Assembly (NCBI GenBank): GCA_965224535.1 | Contig: CBDCZR010000007.1 | Coordinates: 1 to 64,000 of the forward strand | DNA length: 64,000 nt | Direction of reading: 5' to 3' | DNA from: JBCDHN01 sp965224535 | GTDB taxonomy: Bacteria > Verrucomicrobiota > Verrucomicrobiia > Verrucomicrobiales > DEV007 | Shown here: positions 8,570 through 18,100 of the stretch, in pieces | Layout of the letters: each line of letters opens with the position of its first letter | Position numbering within the stretch: the first letter of the stretch is position 1 | Notes under the pieces: generated by a model | Seen by the model: the letters and a program-made list of their open reading frames with translations, nothing else | Databases searched by the model: none | What the model was told of the DNA's origin: nothing | Position numbers and translations under genes: made by a program

Positions 8570-9675
8570 CCGTTCGGCGTGAGCAAGCTGCGGGCGACTT
8601 TGCCGCTTTCCAGGTCGGCGTAGGCTTCGTTGATTTCAGTGAGCGGGTAGGTTTTCGTCAGCAACTGATCCAACTCCAGTTGGCCGCTCAAATTCAGCTC
8701 GATGAGCCGCAAAAGATCGATTCGCGGGCGCATGGAGCCGTAAATCGTGCCTTTCAGCGTCTTTTCGGCGTAAACCAGGGCGTTCACGTCGATTTTCGCC
8801 CGCGCTTCTTTCGGTGCGATGCCGACGACGACGCAGGTTCCGCCTTTTTTCGTGGAATCGTAGGCTTGCTCGATCGGTTGGGGCAAACCCACGGCCTCGA
8901 AGGCGAAATCCACGCCCGTGCCGGTCAAATCCAGGATCGCCTGGACGGGATCTTCCTGGCTGGAGTCAATAACCTCGGTGGCCCCGAATTTCTTGGCGAA
9001 TTCCAGCTTCGAAGCCACCCGGTCGACGGCGATGATCCGCAGCGCGCCGACAATTCGCGCCGCCTGGACGATGTTCAGCCCAATCCCACCGCAGCCGAAA
9101 ACTGCGATCGTGCTCCCGGGCCAAACCTGCGCCGTGTTCGTCACCGCGCCGAATCCGGTGATGACGCCGCAACTGATGAGCGCGCCTTTTTCGAGCGGGT
9201 AGTCGCTGGGAATTTTGAGCACGGCGGCTTCCGGCATGGTGGCCAGCTCGGAAAACGTGGAAATGCCGGCGTAGTGCAGGATGGGCTGGCCGGAGCTGGA
9301 TTTGAACCGCGTCTCGCCGTCCGGCATCAGCCCGGTGAAGCGCATTTTCGTGCCCACGTCGCAAAGCGCAGGCCGTCCGCCCAGGCAGTATTCGCAGCGC
9401 CCGCAAGACATCCGCCACATGGGCAAAACGTGGTCGCCTTCGGCCAATTCGCTCACGCCCTCGCCCACGGCTTCGACGATTCCGGAGCCTTCGTGGCCGG
9501 GAATGATGGGCATGGGCATTTTTAAGTGGCCCTTGATCACGTGCAGGTCGCTGTGGCACACGCCCGCGGCGCTCACGCGAATTTGGACCTCGCCCGGTTT
9601 CGGCGGCAAAACCTCCACTTCTTCAACGCTGAGGGGTTTTCCGGGTTCGTGGAGGACGGCGGCGAGAGCTTTCAT
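8566..9675 (-). CDS. Zinc-dependent alcohol dehydrogenase
   Basis: A 369-residue medium-chain NAD(P)-dependent alcohol dehydrogenase. The catalytic zinc site shows as GVCHSDLH and GHEGSGIVEAVG; the structural zinc loop is CGRCEYCLGGRPALC; the Rossmann motif is VFGCGGIGLNIVQAA. It resembles the propanol-preferring / AdhA group and would oxidise primary alcohols or reduce aldehydes. The frame is open for 67 codons upstream, but the ATG at 9675 gives the usual N-terminus (MKALAAVLHEPGKPL). It is divergent from the dehydrogenase at 9788, with about 110 bp between them. Confidence 0.88.
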   Translation of the reverse strand: MKALAAVLHEPGKPLSVEEVEVLPPKPGEVQIRVSAAGVCHSDLHVIKGHLKMPMPIIPGHEGSGIVEAVGEGVSELAEGDHVLPMWRMSCGRCEYCLGGRPALCDVGTKMRFTGLMPDGETRFKSSSGQPILHYAGISTFSELATMPEAAVLKIPSDYPLEKGALISCGVITGFGAVTNTAQVWPGSTIAVFGCGGIGLNIVQAARIVGALRIIAVDRVASKLEFAKKFGATEVIDSSQEDPVQAILDLTGTGVDFAFEAVGLPQPIEQAYDSTKKGGTCVVVGIAPKEARAKIDVNALVYAEKTLKGTIYGSMRPRIDLLRLIELNLSGQLELDQLLTKTYPLTEINEAYADLESGKVARSLLTPNG

Positions 9676-9787
9676 GGTGGGCCAAAATTGTGGTTCTTCC
9701 TGGCACCTATGGAGCAAGAGGAGGAACCGGGCAAATGTTAGTTCGCGCGGTTGACCGCCTGCCCTTTCCCGTTCACAGATACATCTC

Positions 9788-10642
9788 ATGTTCACCGGAA
9801 AACTGGACAAAGTCGGAGTGATCGGCCTAGGCATTATCGGCGCGCGAATCGCCGAAAACCTGCGCAAGGCCGGCAAGCACGTCTACGTGTGGAGCCGCAG
9901 CCCCAAGCCGCAACCCAACTTCATGGGCAGCCCGGGCGAGGTGGCCGAAAACTCCGAGGCCATCCAGATTTTCGTGAGCAATGGCGATGCGCTGTTGGAC
10001 GTGGTGGAAGGCATGGAGCCGTTTTTGAGCCGCAGCCACATCGTCCTGAACCACGCCACCGTTGACGTGGAATCGATCAAGCGCGCCGCCAACATCGTGC
10101 AAGGAACCGGCGCCGCGTTTTTGGATGCGCCGTTTACCGGCAGCAAGTTGGCCGCGGAAAAAAACCAACTGACCTACTACGTGGGGGGAAGCGATGCAGT
10201 GTTGGAGAAAGCCCGACCGTTGCTGGAGATTTCCGCCAAAACGATCATGCACGTGGGTGAAATTTGCGAGGCCACGGTGCTAAAAATCGCCACCAACATG
10301 ATTTCCGCAGCAACCGTCCAGGTGCTGAACGAAGCGTTGGCAGTCACCGAGGCCCAAGGCGTAAACGCTGAAAAACTAGCCGATGCGCTGGAGGCCAACG
10401 GCTGCTGCTCGGATTTGATCCGCATGAAACTGCCGAGCATCCTGGAAGGCGACTTTGAGCCGCATTTTTCGCTCAAAAACATGTTCAAAGACGCCCAACT
10501 CGCCCTTGGCCTCGCCAATGAGTCGAAAATCGAGATTCCCGCCCTCTCCACCACCGCAAGCATCATGTTCAAGACCATCCAGAAGGGACACGGTGAGGAG
10601 GATTACTCCGTGTTGGCGGTGAACTACACTCCGGAGGACTAA
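9788..10642 (+). CDS. 3-hydroxyisobutyrate dehydrogenase-like oxidoreductase
   Basis: A 284-residue beta-hydroxyacid dehydrogenase. The N-terminal Rossmann motif is VIGLGIIGARIAENLRKAG, followed by the substrate-binding segment FLDAPFTGSKLAAEKNQL (usual form DAPVSGG) and the catalytic lysine in VLKIATNM (Lys166). Length is normal for tartronate semialdehyde, 3-hydroxyisobutyrate or glyoxylate reductases; the exact acid is not deducible. The C-terminal helical domain with FSLKNMFKDAQLALGLA is typical. It stands alone, divergent from the alcohol dehydrogenase. Confidence 0.85.
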   Translation: MFTGKLDKVGVIGLGIIGARIAENLRKAGKHVYVWSRSPKPQPNFMGSPGEVAENSEAIQIFVSNGDALLDVVEGMEPFLSRSHIVLNHATVDVESIKRAANIVQGTGAAFLDAPFTGSKLAAEKNQLTYYVGGSDAVLEKARPLLEISAKTIMHVGEICEATVLKIATNMISAATVQVLNEALAVTEAQGVNAEKLADALEANGCCSDLIRMKLPSILEGDFEPHFSLKNMFKDAQLALGLANESKIEIPALSTTASIMFKTIQKGHGEEDYSVLAVNYTPED

Positions 10643-10730
10643 CGGTGGGTCGTCGAATCCATCGAATCACTCCTGCTGCGTAACCATTCGAATTCGAAGC
10701 GGAGTTTGCAACGTGACGTAGATTCAACCC

Positions 10731-12170
10731 ATGCACCCACTTCACCCCATCGACGAATCATGGCGCTTGCAGACGCGCCGCCAACTTTTGCAGCGGGCCG
10801 GTCTGGGAATCGGTGGCGCGGCGCTAACGTCGTTGCTGAGCCCTTCGGCTGGCGCTGCGGGGAAACGCGGTACCCATCACTCGCCCAAGGCCAAGCGCGT
10901 CATTTTCCTCTTCCAATCCGGCGGGCCGTCGCAGATGGATTTGTGGGACTACAAGCCGGGGCTCGAACAACGCCGCGGCGCGGATTTGCCGGATTCGATC
11001 CGCATGGGCCAGCGCCTCACCGGGATGACGGCGCGGCAAAACAAACTGCCGGTCGCGCCCTCGATCTTCAAGTTCGCGCAGCACGGAAAAAGCGGCACGT
11101 GGGTGAGCGAATTGCTGCCGCATACCGCGGGCGTGGTCGATGATCTCTGCATCGTCAAAACGGTCACGACCAATGCGATTAACCACGATCCTGGCATCAC
11201 GTTTTTCCAGACCGGACACGAACTGCCGGGCCGTCCGAGCATCGGCGCGTGGCTGCATTACGGGCTGGGCAGCATGAATCGCGATTTGCCCGCGTTCGTC
11301 GTGCTGCTTTCGGCCGGAAACTACGGCGCGGCACAGCCGGTTTACTCGCGGCTTTGGGGCAGCGGTTTTTTGCCGACGTCGCATCAAGGCGTGCAACTGC
11401 GGGCGGCGGGCGACCCGGTTTTGTACCTGCAAGATCCCGCGTTTGCCGATCCGGCGCGCAAACGGCGCATGCTCGACATGCTCGCCAAACTCAATGGCGA
11501 GCATTTTGAGAAGACGGGCGACCGCGAAATCCAAACCCGTATCGCGCAGTACGAAATGGCGTACCGCATGCAGACATCCGTGCCTGACCTGACCAATTTC
11601 AAGAGCGAACCGGAGGCAACGTTCGAGCGTTACGGCCCCGATTCGCGCAAACCGGGCACCTTTGCGGCGAACTGTCTCATGGCACGGCGCTTGGCGGAGC
11701 GCGATGTGCGATTCATCCAGCTCTACCACACCGGTTGGGATCATCACAGCGGCTTACCGCGGGGGATTCGGACCTTGTCGCAGGAAACCGATCAACCTTG
11801 CGCGGCGTTGATTCAGGATCTGAAGGAACGCGGTATGTTGGAGGACACGCTCATCGTTTGGGCGGGCGAATTTGGTCGCACCATCTACAGCCAAGGCACC
11901 CTAACAGACACCAACTACGGCCGCGATCACCACCCGCGTTGCTTCACCATCTGGATGGCCGGCGGCGGGGCGAAACCGGGCGTTTCCTACGGCGAGACGG
12001 ATGATTTCTGCTACAATGTGGTGCAGGACCCAGTCCACGTGCACGATTTGCAGGCGACGATTCTGCATTTGTTAGGTATCGACCACGAACGACTGACCTA
12101 CAAGTTCCAGGGTCGCCGCTACCGGTTGACGGACATTCACGGTCACGTGGTGAGGGAGTTGCTGGCTTGA
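10731..12170 (+). CDS. DUF1501 Tat-exported protein
   Basis: A 479-residue protein of the DUF1501 family, sulfatase/phosphatase-fold proteins abundant in Planctomycetes and Verrucomicrobiota. The N-terminus has a twin-arginine signal (TRRQLLQRAGLGIGGAALTSLL). The body shows the family opening FLFQSGGPSQMDLWDYKP, the TNAINHDPGITFFQTG segment, DHHSGL, and WAGEFGRT with GRDHHPRCFTIWMAGGG near the C-terminus. Its usual partner, a DUF1553/PSCyt cytochrome protein directly upstream, is absent here. The biochemical role is not established. It would act outside the cytoplasmic membrane. Confidence 0.9.
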   Translation: MHPLHPIDESWRLQTRRQLLQRAGLGIGGAALTSLLSPSAGAAGKRGTHHSPKAKRVIFLFQSGGPSQMDLWDYKPGLEQRRGADLPDSIRMGQRLTGMTARQNKLPVAPSIFKFAQHGKSGTWVSELLPHTAGVVDDLCIVKTVTTNAINHDPGITFFQTGHELPGRPSIGAWLHYGLGSMNRDLPAFVVLLSAGNYGAAQPVYSRLWGSGFLPTSHQGVQLRAAGDPVLYLQDPAFADPARKRRMLDMLAKLNGEHFEKTGDREIQTRIAQYEMAYRMQTSVPDLTNFKSEPEATFERYGPDSRKPGTFAANCLMARRLAERDVRFIQLYHTGWDHHSGLPRGIRTLSQETDQPCAALIQDLKERGMLEDTLIVWAGEFGRTIYSQGTLTDTNYGRDHHPRCFTIWMAGGGAKPGVSYGETDDFCYNVVQDPVHVHDLQATILHLLGIDHERLTYKFQGRRYRLTDIHGHVVRELLA

Positions 12171-12400
12171 AAGTGATCTACCCCTCACAAAACACTGTCG
12201 ATCTCCTCCGACATCGATGGCGAGCAAGATTTCGGGGTTCGGTTCGGGAATCAACAAGATAAGCATAGCGCAATGCTACCCATAATGCTAAGCACCGATC
12301 AGGAAAATAGTTTTCGGCGAGGGGCCAGCCAGGGTGCGCCGCTTGAAAATCCGGGGTTGCGCTTCGGGTCGATTGCTCCCTACCTTTCCCTTTTCACGCC
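12171..12400. other. Intergenic region between DUF1501 and DUF1552 genes
   Basis: A 230-bp gap. It contains a short AT-richer stretch near 12260-12310 that could hold the promoter of the DUF1552 gene, but no clear -35/-10 pair or hairpin was seen. Confidence 0.5.
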
Positions 12401-13792
12401 ATGAACCCGAAATTTTCCCGCCGAAACGTCCTGCGCGGCCTTGGCGCCTCGCTCGCCCTGCCCTGGATGGAGAGCTTTTCCGCGAACGGCCCGGTTCGCG
12501 GCGCAAAAAAACTGGCCGAACCGCCACTGCGCTCCGCCTTCCTCTTTTTCCCCAACGGCGTGGTGCCGGAGCACTGGAAACCGGCCGAAATCGAGGGCGA
12601 ACCCGAAAACTGGGAAATCACCCCCATGCTCCAGCCGCTCGAGTCGCTGAAGGACGATTTTTTGCTGGTGGACGACCTCTGGCACGCCGAAACCGCCGGC
12701 CGCAACGGCCACTGGCCCAAGGTCCCGGCCTGGCTGTCCGGCGGGTACGTCCATCGTGGCTCCGGCGCGGATTTGGACACCGGCGGGACGTCGATCGACC
12801 AGGTTTTGGCGCGCGAAATCGGCCACCGCACCGTCCTGCCCAGCCTGGAACTCGGCGTGGACGCCCCCAGCACCGGCATCGACAACATTGGCGGCGGGTT
12901 TCCGCGAATTTTGGGCTCGTTCATCTCCTGGCGCGATCCCCACACCCCGCTGCAAAAGGAAATTTCGCCCCAGCAAGCCTTCGACCGCCTCTTCCGCACG
13001 ACGAACACGTTCCCCACCGTCCCCGGCATCGGCCCGGATTCGCCGGAGGTGAAAAATTCGCTGCAACGCGACGACGCCAGCATTTTGGACCTGGTTCTGG
13101 ACGACGCCAAGGCTCTGGAGCGCCGCATCAGCCGCCACGACAAGGCCAAGCTGGACGAATACCTGGAAAGCGTGCGCGCCGTGGAAAAACGGATCGAGGC
13201 GGCCATGAAACCGCAGCCGCGCTGGGTCAATGAGCGGCAAATCCGCATGGATCGCCCCGCCGCGGACCTCCCGGGCAACCACGAAGAAAACGTGCGGCTC
13301 ATGCTCGACATCATCGTGCTGGCTTTCTGGACTGACACCACGCGCATCGCGACTTTCATGTTCGGCAACGCGCAAACGGGGCGCACGTTCGACTTCATCC
13401 CCGGCGTTCGCAGAAAGAGCTACCACGGCCTCTCGCATCACCGCAACAAGCCGGACGTGAAGGCCGAATACGAAAAAATCGGCGTCTGGCACGTGGCGCA
13501 ATTCGCCTACCTGCTGGAGCGGATGAAATCGCTGGATGAAGGCGGCGGCTCGCTTCTCGCCAACAGCCAGTTGCTCTTCGGCACCTCGCTCAACGACGGC
13601 AACCGGCACGATTCGCACGATCTGCCGCTCATCGTCGCCGGCGGCGCAAAATCGCAGCTCCGGCCCGGCCGGCGGGTTCGCTCGCCCAAGGACACGCCCA
13701 TGTGCAACCTGCTGGTCAGCCTGGCGCAAAACGCCGGCGTGGATCCCGGCAAATTTGGCGATAGCACCGGCGCGTTGGCGGGTTTGGGCTGA
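12401..13792 (+). CDS. DUF1552 Tat-exported protein
   Basis: A 463-residue DUF1552 protein with a twin-arginine signal (FSRRNVLRGLGASLALPWMES). The family pattern is clear: AFLFFPNGVVPEHWKP, a PLESLKDDFLLVDDL segment, the TGGTSIDQVLA segment, AQKAFDRLF-like (here QQAFDRLF), SILDLVLDDAKAL, KLDEYLESVRAVEKRI, and YHGLSHH with LLAN-SQLLFG near the end. DUF1552 genes occur mainly in Planctomycetes and Verrucomicrobiota next to cytochrome-bearing DUF1592/1587 genes; none is adjacent here. Function unknown; exported. It is the intact comparison for the truncated DUF1552 part at 18731. Confidence 0.9.
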   Translation: MNPKFSRRNVLRGLGASLALPWMESFSANGPVRGAKKLAEPPLRSAFLFFPNGVVPEHWKPAEIEGEPENWEITPMLQPLESLKDDFLLVDDLWHAETAGRNGHWPKVPAWLSGGYVHRGSGADLDTGGTSIDQVLAREIGHRTVLPSLELGVDAPSTGIDNIGGGFPRILGSFISWRDPHTPLQKEISPQQAFDRLFRTTNTFPTVPGIGPDSPEVKNSLQRDDASILDLVLDDAKALERRISRHDKAKLDEYLESVRAVEKRIEAAMKPQPRWVNERQIRMDRPAADLPGNHEENVRLMLDIIVLAFWTDTTRIATFMFGNAQTGRTFDFIPGVRRKSYHGLSHHRNKPDVKAEYEKIGVWHVAQFAYLLERMKSLDEGGGSLLANSQLLFGTSLNDGNRHDSHDLPLIVAGGAKSQLRPGRRVRSPKDTPMCNLLVSLAQNAGVDPGKFGDSTGALAGLG

Positions 13793-13856
13793 AATCCGGC
13801 GCCCAGCGGAATTTTCGCCCCTTGAACTGCGGCCAATCTGGCTAACATTTGACCTC

Positions 13857-14549
13857 ATGCGCCCGTTTTTGCTTACCCTGCCGCTATTCCTGGCCATCTT
13901 GAGCCACGCCCAGGACGAACCCGAATTTCAGCCCATTTTCGACGGAAAATCGCTCGAAGGCTGGCTTGCGCCGAACATGAGCTACTGGTCGGTCGAGGAC
14001 GGCGCCATCACCGCGCAATGCACCGACGAAAACCCGGCCAAAAAGAACCAGTTTCTCGTGTGGCAAGGCGGCGAGATCGCGAATTTTGAGCTGAAGCTGA
14101 AATTTCGCGTGGAAGGCGGCCCCAGCGCGAATTCCGGCATCCAGGTCCGCAGCAAGGTGCAGGAAGACGGCCACGCCGTGGGTTACCAGGCCGATATCAG
14201 CCAACCGGCCGCCCCCTATCTCGGCGCAATCTACGACGAGCACGGCCGCAAAATGCTCGCCAAGCGCGGCCAAGTCACCACCATCGCCGAAGACGGGACC
14301 ATGGTCACCGCCGACGTCGAAACGCCCGAACAAGCCGCCGCCGGCATCGACATCACCCAGTGGACGGACTACGAGATCAGCTTCATCGACAACGTCATGA
14401 GCGTGCGCGTCGGCGGCAAGGACATGTCCGAAATCGTCGACAACCAGGAGAGCGAGCGCGAAATGAGCGGCATCCTGGCCCTCCAGCTCCATTCCGGCCC
14501 GCCGATGAAGGTGCAGTTCAAGGACATCTTGCTGAAAAAGCTGCCGTAG
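13857..14549 (+). CDS. DUF1080 (3-keto-disaccharide hydrolase-type) secreted protein
   Basis: A 230-residue protein with a cleavable signal peptide (about residues 1-18, ending SHAQ) and a single DUF1080 / 3-keto-disaccharide hydrolase domain, a concanavalin-like beta sandwich. Family marks are FDGKSLEGW, WSVEDGAITAQ, FELKLKFRVEGGPSANSGIQVRS (the GNSG-type strand), YQADI and GILALQLHSGPPMKVQFKDILLK at the end. It probably binds or cleaves a sugar polymer outside the membrane. It follows the DUF1552 gene by 64 bp, with a CTAAC pentamer 10 nt before the ATG. Confidence 0.88.
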   Translation: MRPFLLTLPLFLAILSHAQDEPEFQPIFDGKSLEGWLAPNMSYWSVEDGAITAQCTDENPAKKNQFLVWQGGEIANFELKLKFRVEGGPSANSGIQVRSKVQEDGHAVGYQADISQPAAPYLGAIYDEHGRKMLAKRGQVTTIAEDGTMVTADVETPEQAAAGIDITQWTDYEISFIDNVMSVRVGGKDMSEIVDNQESEREMSGILALQLHSGPPMKVQFKDILLKKLP

Positions 14550-14624
14550 GGGGGGGCCCAAGATTCGGGTTTCTCACTGGTTGGGGCCGTGACGGCGTTT
14601 CCGCCTCCAGGCCTGGCGCAACGC

Positions 14625-14644
14625 GACTGGAGTGTCTCAGCTCC
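14625..14644 (+). repeat. 20-nt dispersed repeat, copy 1
   Basis: First of three copies of GACNGGAGTGTCNCNNCTCC in the window (others at 15092-15111 and 18586-18605). All copies lie outside genes and on the same strand. Confidence 0.55.
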
Positions 14645-15091
14645 CAGGCGCTCAATCCGCGTCGCTTTTTCTCAAAATTGCCGCTTTTTACAGCTTTCCT
14701 AACACAAAGTGTGTCAACCTTGAGACATCCAGCGCAAAAGTCGTCACCCCGAAGGCGAAATGTCCCAACCTGATGACGAAAGGTGGCGGATCGAACGCGA
14801 AATGTGTGACCTTTCGCGTTAAAGATGGGAGATTTGGCGTTGGAGCCGGCGGATTTGCTCTCAAATCTCTCAACTTTGCGATCAATTACCAAAAACCTGT
14901 CCTACGTGAAGTTGATGGTGACAAACGAATGCGTGACAATCGAATGCTGACGGCGAATGGCGGATGAGGGACGTTCCTCAAAAAAACAGGCCATTCGTCT
15001 GTCCCGCATTCGGCTGTCTGGCTGTCTGTCGCCCTTCAGCCCCGGGTTTCGCCCGGATTCATTCCGTTGCCCCCATTCGTTTGCCACTCCC

Positions 15092-15111
15092 GACAGGAGT
15101 GTCGCGGCTCC
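15092..15111 (+). repeat. 20-nt dispersed repeat, copy 2
   Basis: Second copy of the GACNGGAGTGTCNCNNCTCC repeat, lying just downstream of the TIR-WD40 gene's stop codon (gene on the minus strand). Confidence 0.55.
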
Positions 15112-15118
15112 TTGAAGC

Positions 15119-18100
15119 TCAAGGCGCAGTCGCCCCAATCTTCCGCTCCAGCTCCGCAAAATGCGCCCGATGCTCTTCCGGCAGCTGCGCGGCGATGACC
15201 TTGGCGGAGGAGAGGCGCATTTCGGCGAGTTTGACGAATCCGTTCTCCAGCGCGGTGTCGATTTGATCCGGGATCAACTTGGTCACGGCCCAGACGACGT
15301 TGGCGTGGGGGCGGGATTGGTTAGCTGGAGTGAGCCGGTCATACAAGATCTTCGCGGTAGCCCAGTTTTCAGCTTCGATGGCTTTGAGGTAGAGCCGCCA
15401 GTTACGTTCTTCTTCGCTCAAGGCCGGGTTTTGCAAGATGCAGAGGCTGGAATGTTGGGGGACATTGCGGAAGCCCTTGAGTTTGGAGCGATCGAGGGTT
15501 TTGGGGTCATTCCAGAAAAGTTCCTCGGAATCGAGATCGAAATGGCACCAGCCTTCCTCAATGTAGGTGTAGAGATCGGGGCGGACAACCGTGGTTTCCC
15601 ACAAGCGGATACTGTTGTCGGCCGAACCGCTGGCAAGGGTCTCTCCATCCGGACTGAAAGCCACACTATTGACCCAGGAAGAGTGCCCGGTGAGAATTGC
15701 CTTTTGCTCGCCGCTTTTCGCATCCCATAAGCGAATGCTATTGTCAGACGATGACCCGAGAAAATTTGATTTTCCCGACCCACTGGCAAGGGTGTTTCCA
15801 TTCGGGCTGAAGGCCACGCTCACTATGGGAGAGGTGTGTCCGCTAAGGACCGTTTTTCTTTCTCCGCTCTTCACATCCCACAAGCAGATCAGGTTGTTTG
15901 ATGACTTAAGGGATTCACCCGATCCGCTGGCGAGGGTTTTTCCATCCGAGCTGAAAGCCACGCAATAAACATGAGAGGAGTGCCCGCTTAGGATCGCTTT
16001 TTGTTTGCCACTTTTCACATCCCACAAGCGAACACTTGTGTCGGCAGACCCGCTGGCGAGGGTTTTTCCATCCGGGCTGAAAACAACGCCATAGATGAGA
16101 GAAGAGTGCCCACTCAAAGTTGCTTTTTGCTTGCCTGTTTTCACTTCCCAAAAGCAGATGGTCTCGTCAGCGGACCCGCTGGCGAGCGTTTTTCCATCCG
16201 GGCTAAAGGCCACGCTAAAAACAGAAGCGAAGTGCCCGCTCAAAATAGCCTTTTGCTCCCCGCTTTTCATGTCCCATAAGCAGATGGTTTTGTCCGTCGC
16301 CCCGCTGGCAAGCGTTTCTCCATCCGGGCTGAAGGCCACGCTCCTAACAGAAGAGGAGTGCGCGTTTAATACTGTTTTCAGTTCGCCGGTATGCACATCC
16401 CACAAGTAGATAGTACCGTCATCTGCCCCGCTGGCCAGCGTTTCTCCATTCAAGCTAAACACCACGCTTAAAACATAAGCGGAATGGCCACCCCAAGTCA
16501 CTTTTTGCTCGCCGCTTTGCACATTCCAAAAGTGGATAGTATTGTCATCCGTTCCGCTGACCAGCGTTTCTCCATCTGAGCTAAACTCCACGCTCCTAAC
16601 CGAAGAAGAGTGTCCGCTAAGAACCGCTTTTTGCTCGCCGCTTTCCACATTCCACAGGCGGATGCTCTTGTCCCGCGACCCGCTGGCCAGTGTTTGCCCA
16701 TCTGGGCTAAACGCCACGCATTCGACAGAAGAAGAGTGCTCGGCGAGAACTGATTTTTCCTTGCCGCTTTTCACATCCCATAGGCGGATGCTCTTGTCCC
16801 GAGACCCGCTGGCCAGTGTTTGCCCATCTGGGCTGAACGCCACGCATTTGACAGAAGAAGAGTGCTCGGCGAGAACTGACTTTTGCTCGCCGCTTTTCAC
16901 ACCCCACAGGCAGACAATATTGTCAGGCCGCCCCAAATTACCTGGCCCTGACCCGCTGGCCAGCGTTTCTCCATCTGGGCTAAAGGCCACGCTATTGACA
17001 GAAAAAAAATCATCGCTCAAGATCGCTTTTTGCTCGCCGCTTTTCACGTCCCACAAGCGGAGGCTCCGGTAAGAGGCGCTGGCGAGAGTTTCGCCATCCG
17101 GGCTGAAGGTCACGCTTTCAACAGAATAGGAGTGTCCACTATAGGGTTGCCCGCCAAAGGTCATCTTTTGCTTGCCGCTTTCCACATCCCACAAGCGGAT
17201 GATACTGACAGGTGCAGGTAAATTACCTGGCCCCGCCCCGCTTGCCAGCATTCCCCCATCTGGGCTGAAGGCCAAACTAGCAATAGTAGTATTAGAGTGC
17301 CCACTCAAAACTGCTTTTTGCTCACCAGTTTCCACATCCCATAGAAGAATGGTGTTCTCTAATGTGCTGGCAAGAGTTTCTCCATCGGGGCTGAAAGCTA
17401 CTCTCGCGATGTTCCTGGACGGTTGGAGAGTGGCGACGGAACTCCAAAGAAAGGGCTGGGATTTCGCCAACTCCACTTTCGTCACGGCTTGGTTAGATTT
17501 GGTAAGTGCATTTTCGAGAGTAAGCAGGCGAGGAAACGGATCACCTTTAGGTAATGAGGCTGGTTTGCCGAACCCTTCAAACCCAACAGCCCGTGCAGCG
17601 TAAAAGGCTGAGTCGCTAGACAATTCGCGATGTTTTGCTTGCAGTAACCAACGTTCCCCTGTTTTCAGGTCAGCCCGAATCGACTGCTCCTCCTTTTGAG
17701 CCTGTTCTGCTTCCTTTTGATGGCGCTCGGCGCTCGCCAAAATTCCCATCCACACCGCCATCCCCGCCGCCGCCATTACCAGCACCAACCCCGTCACCAG
17801 CGCCCCCACCAATCGCCGCCGCGCCTTCTTGCTCGCTTCCCGGCTTTCTCGAAGAAACTCAATCTGCAACTCACTCGCGGGCGGTTGTTTGTCGCCGATG
17901 CCGGTGAGCCAAATTTCCGCCGTTTCGAGGTGTTTGCCGCGCAGCAAACGCGATCCAGGACGGCCGGTTTCGCTCCAAATCCGGGCCAAACGCAGAATCT
18001 CAGTATGCTGGCGGACGTGTTCGAGGTCGGTGTCGAGCGCCTGGAGGATTTTGGTGATGCCGGCGGCGAAATCGTCCTGGCCGGGGCGCAGGAAGATGTA

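Larger units (their letters stand above)
14550..15118. other. Long non-coding stretch with degenerate repeats
   Basis: A 569-bp gap between the DUF1080 gene and the 3' end of the TIR-WD40 gene. No convincing gene. Bases 14700-14890 show a degenerate tandem pattern of roughly 24-30 nt, in which AAATGT, GAC and AAAG blocks recur; in either strand it would encode a short repetitive peptide without a family match. Two copies of the 20-nt repeat described separately lie at 14625 and 15092. Around 14930-15040 several CATTCG/CGAATG words and TGTCTGGCTGTCTGTC recur. It looks like accumulated repeat debris. Confidence 0.5.

Noticed and set aside
15600..17420. Regular 126-bp repeats considered as a CRISPR or satellite array
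   Set aside because: The units have no unique spacers and encode WD40 blades in frame.
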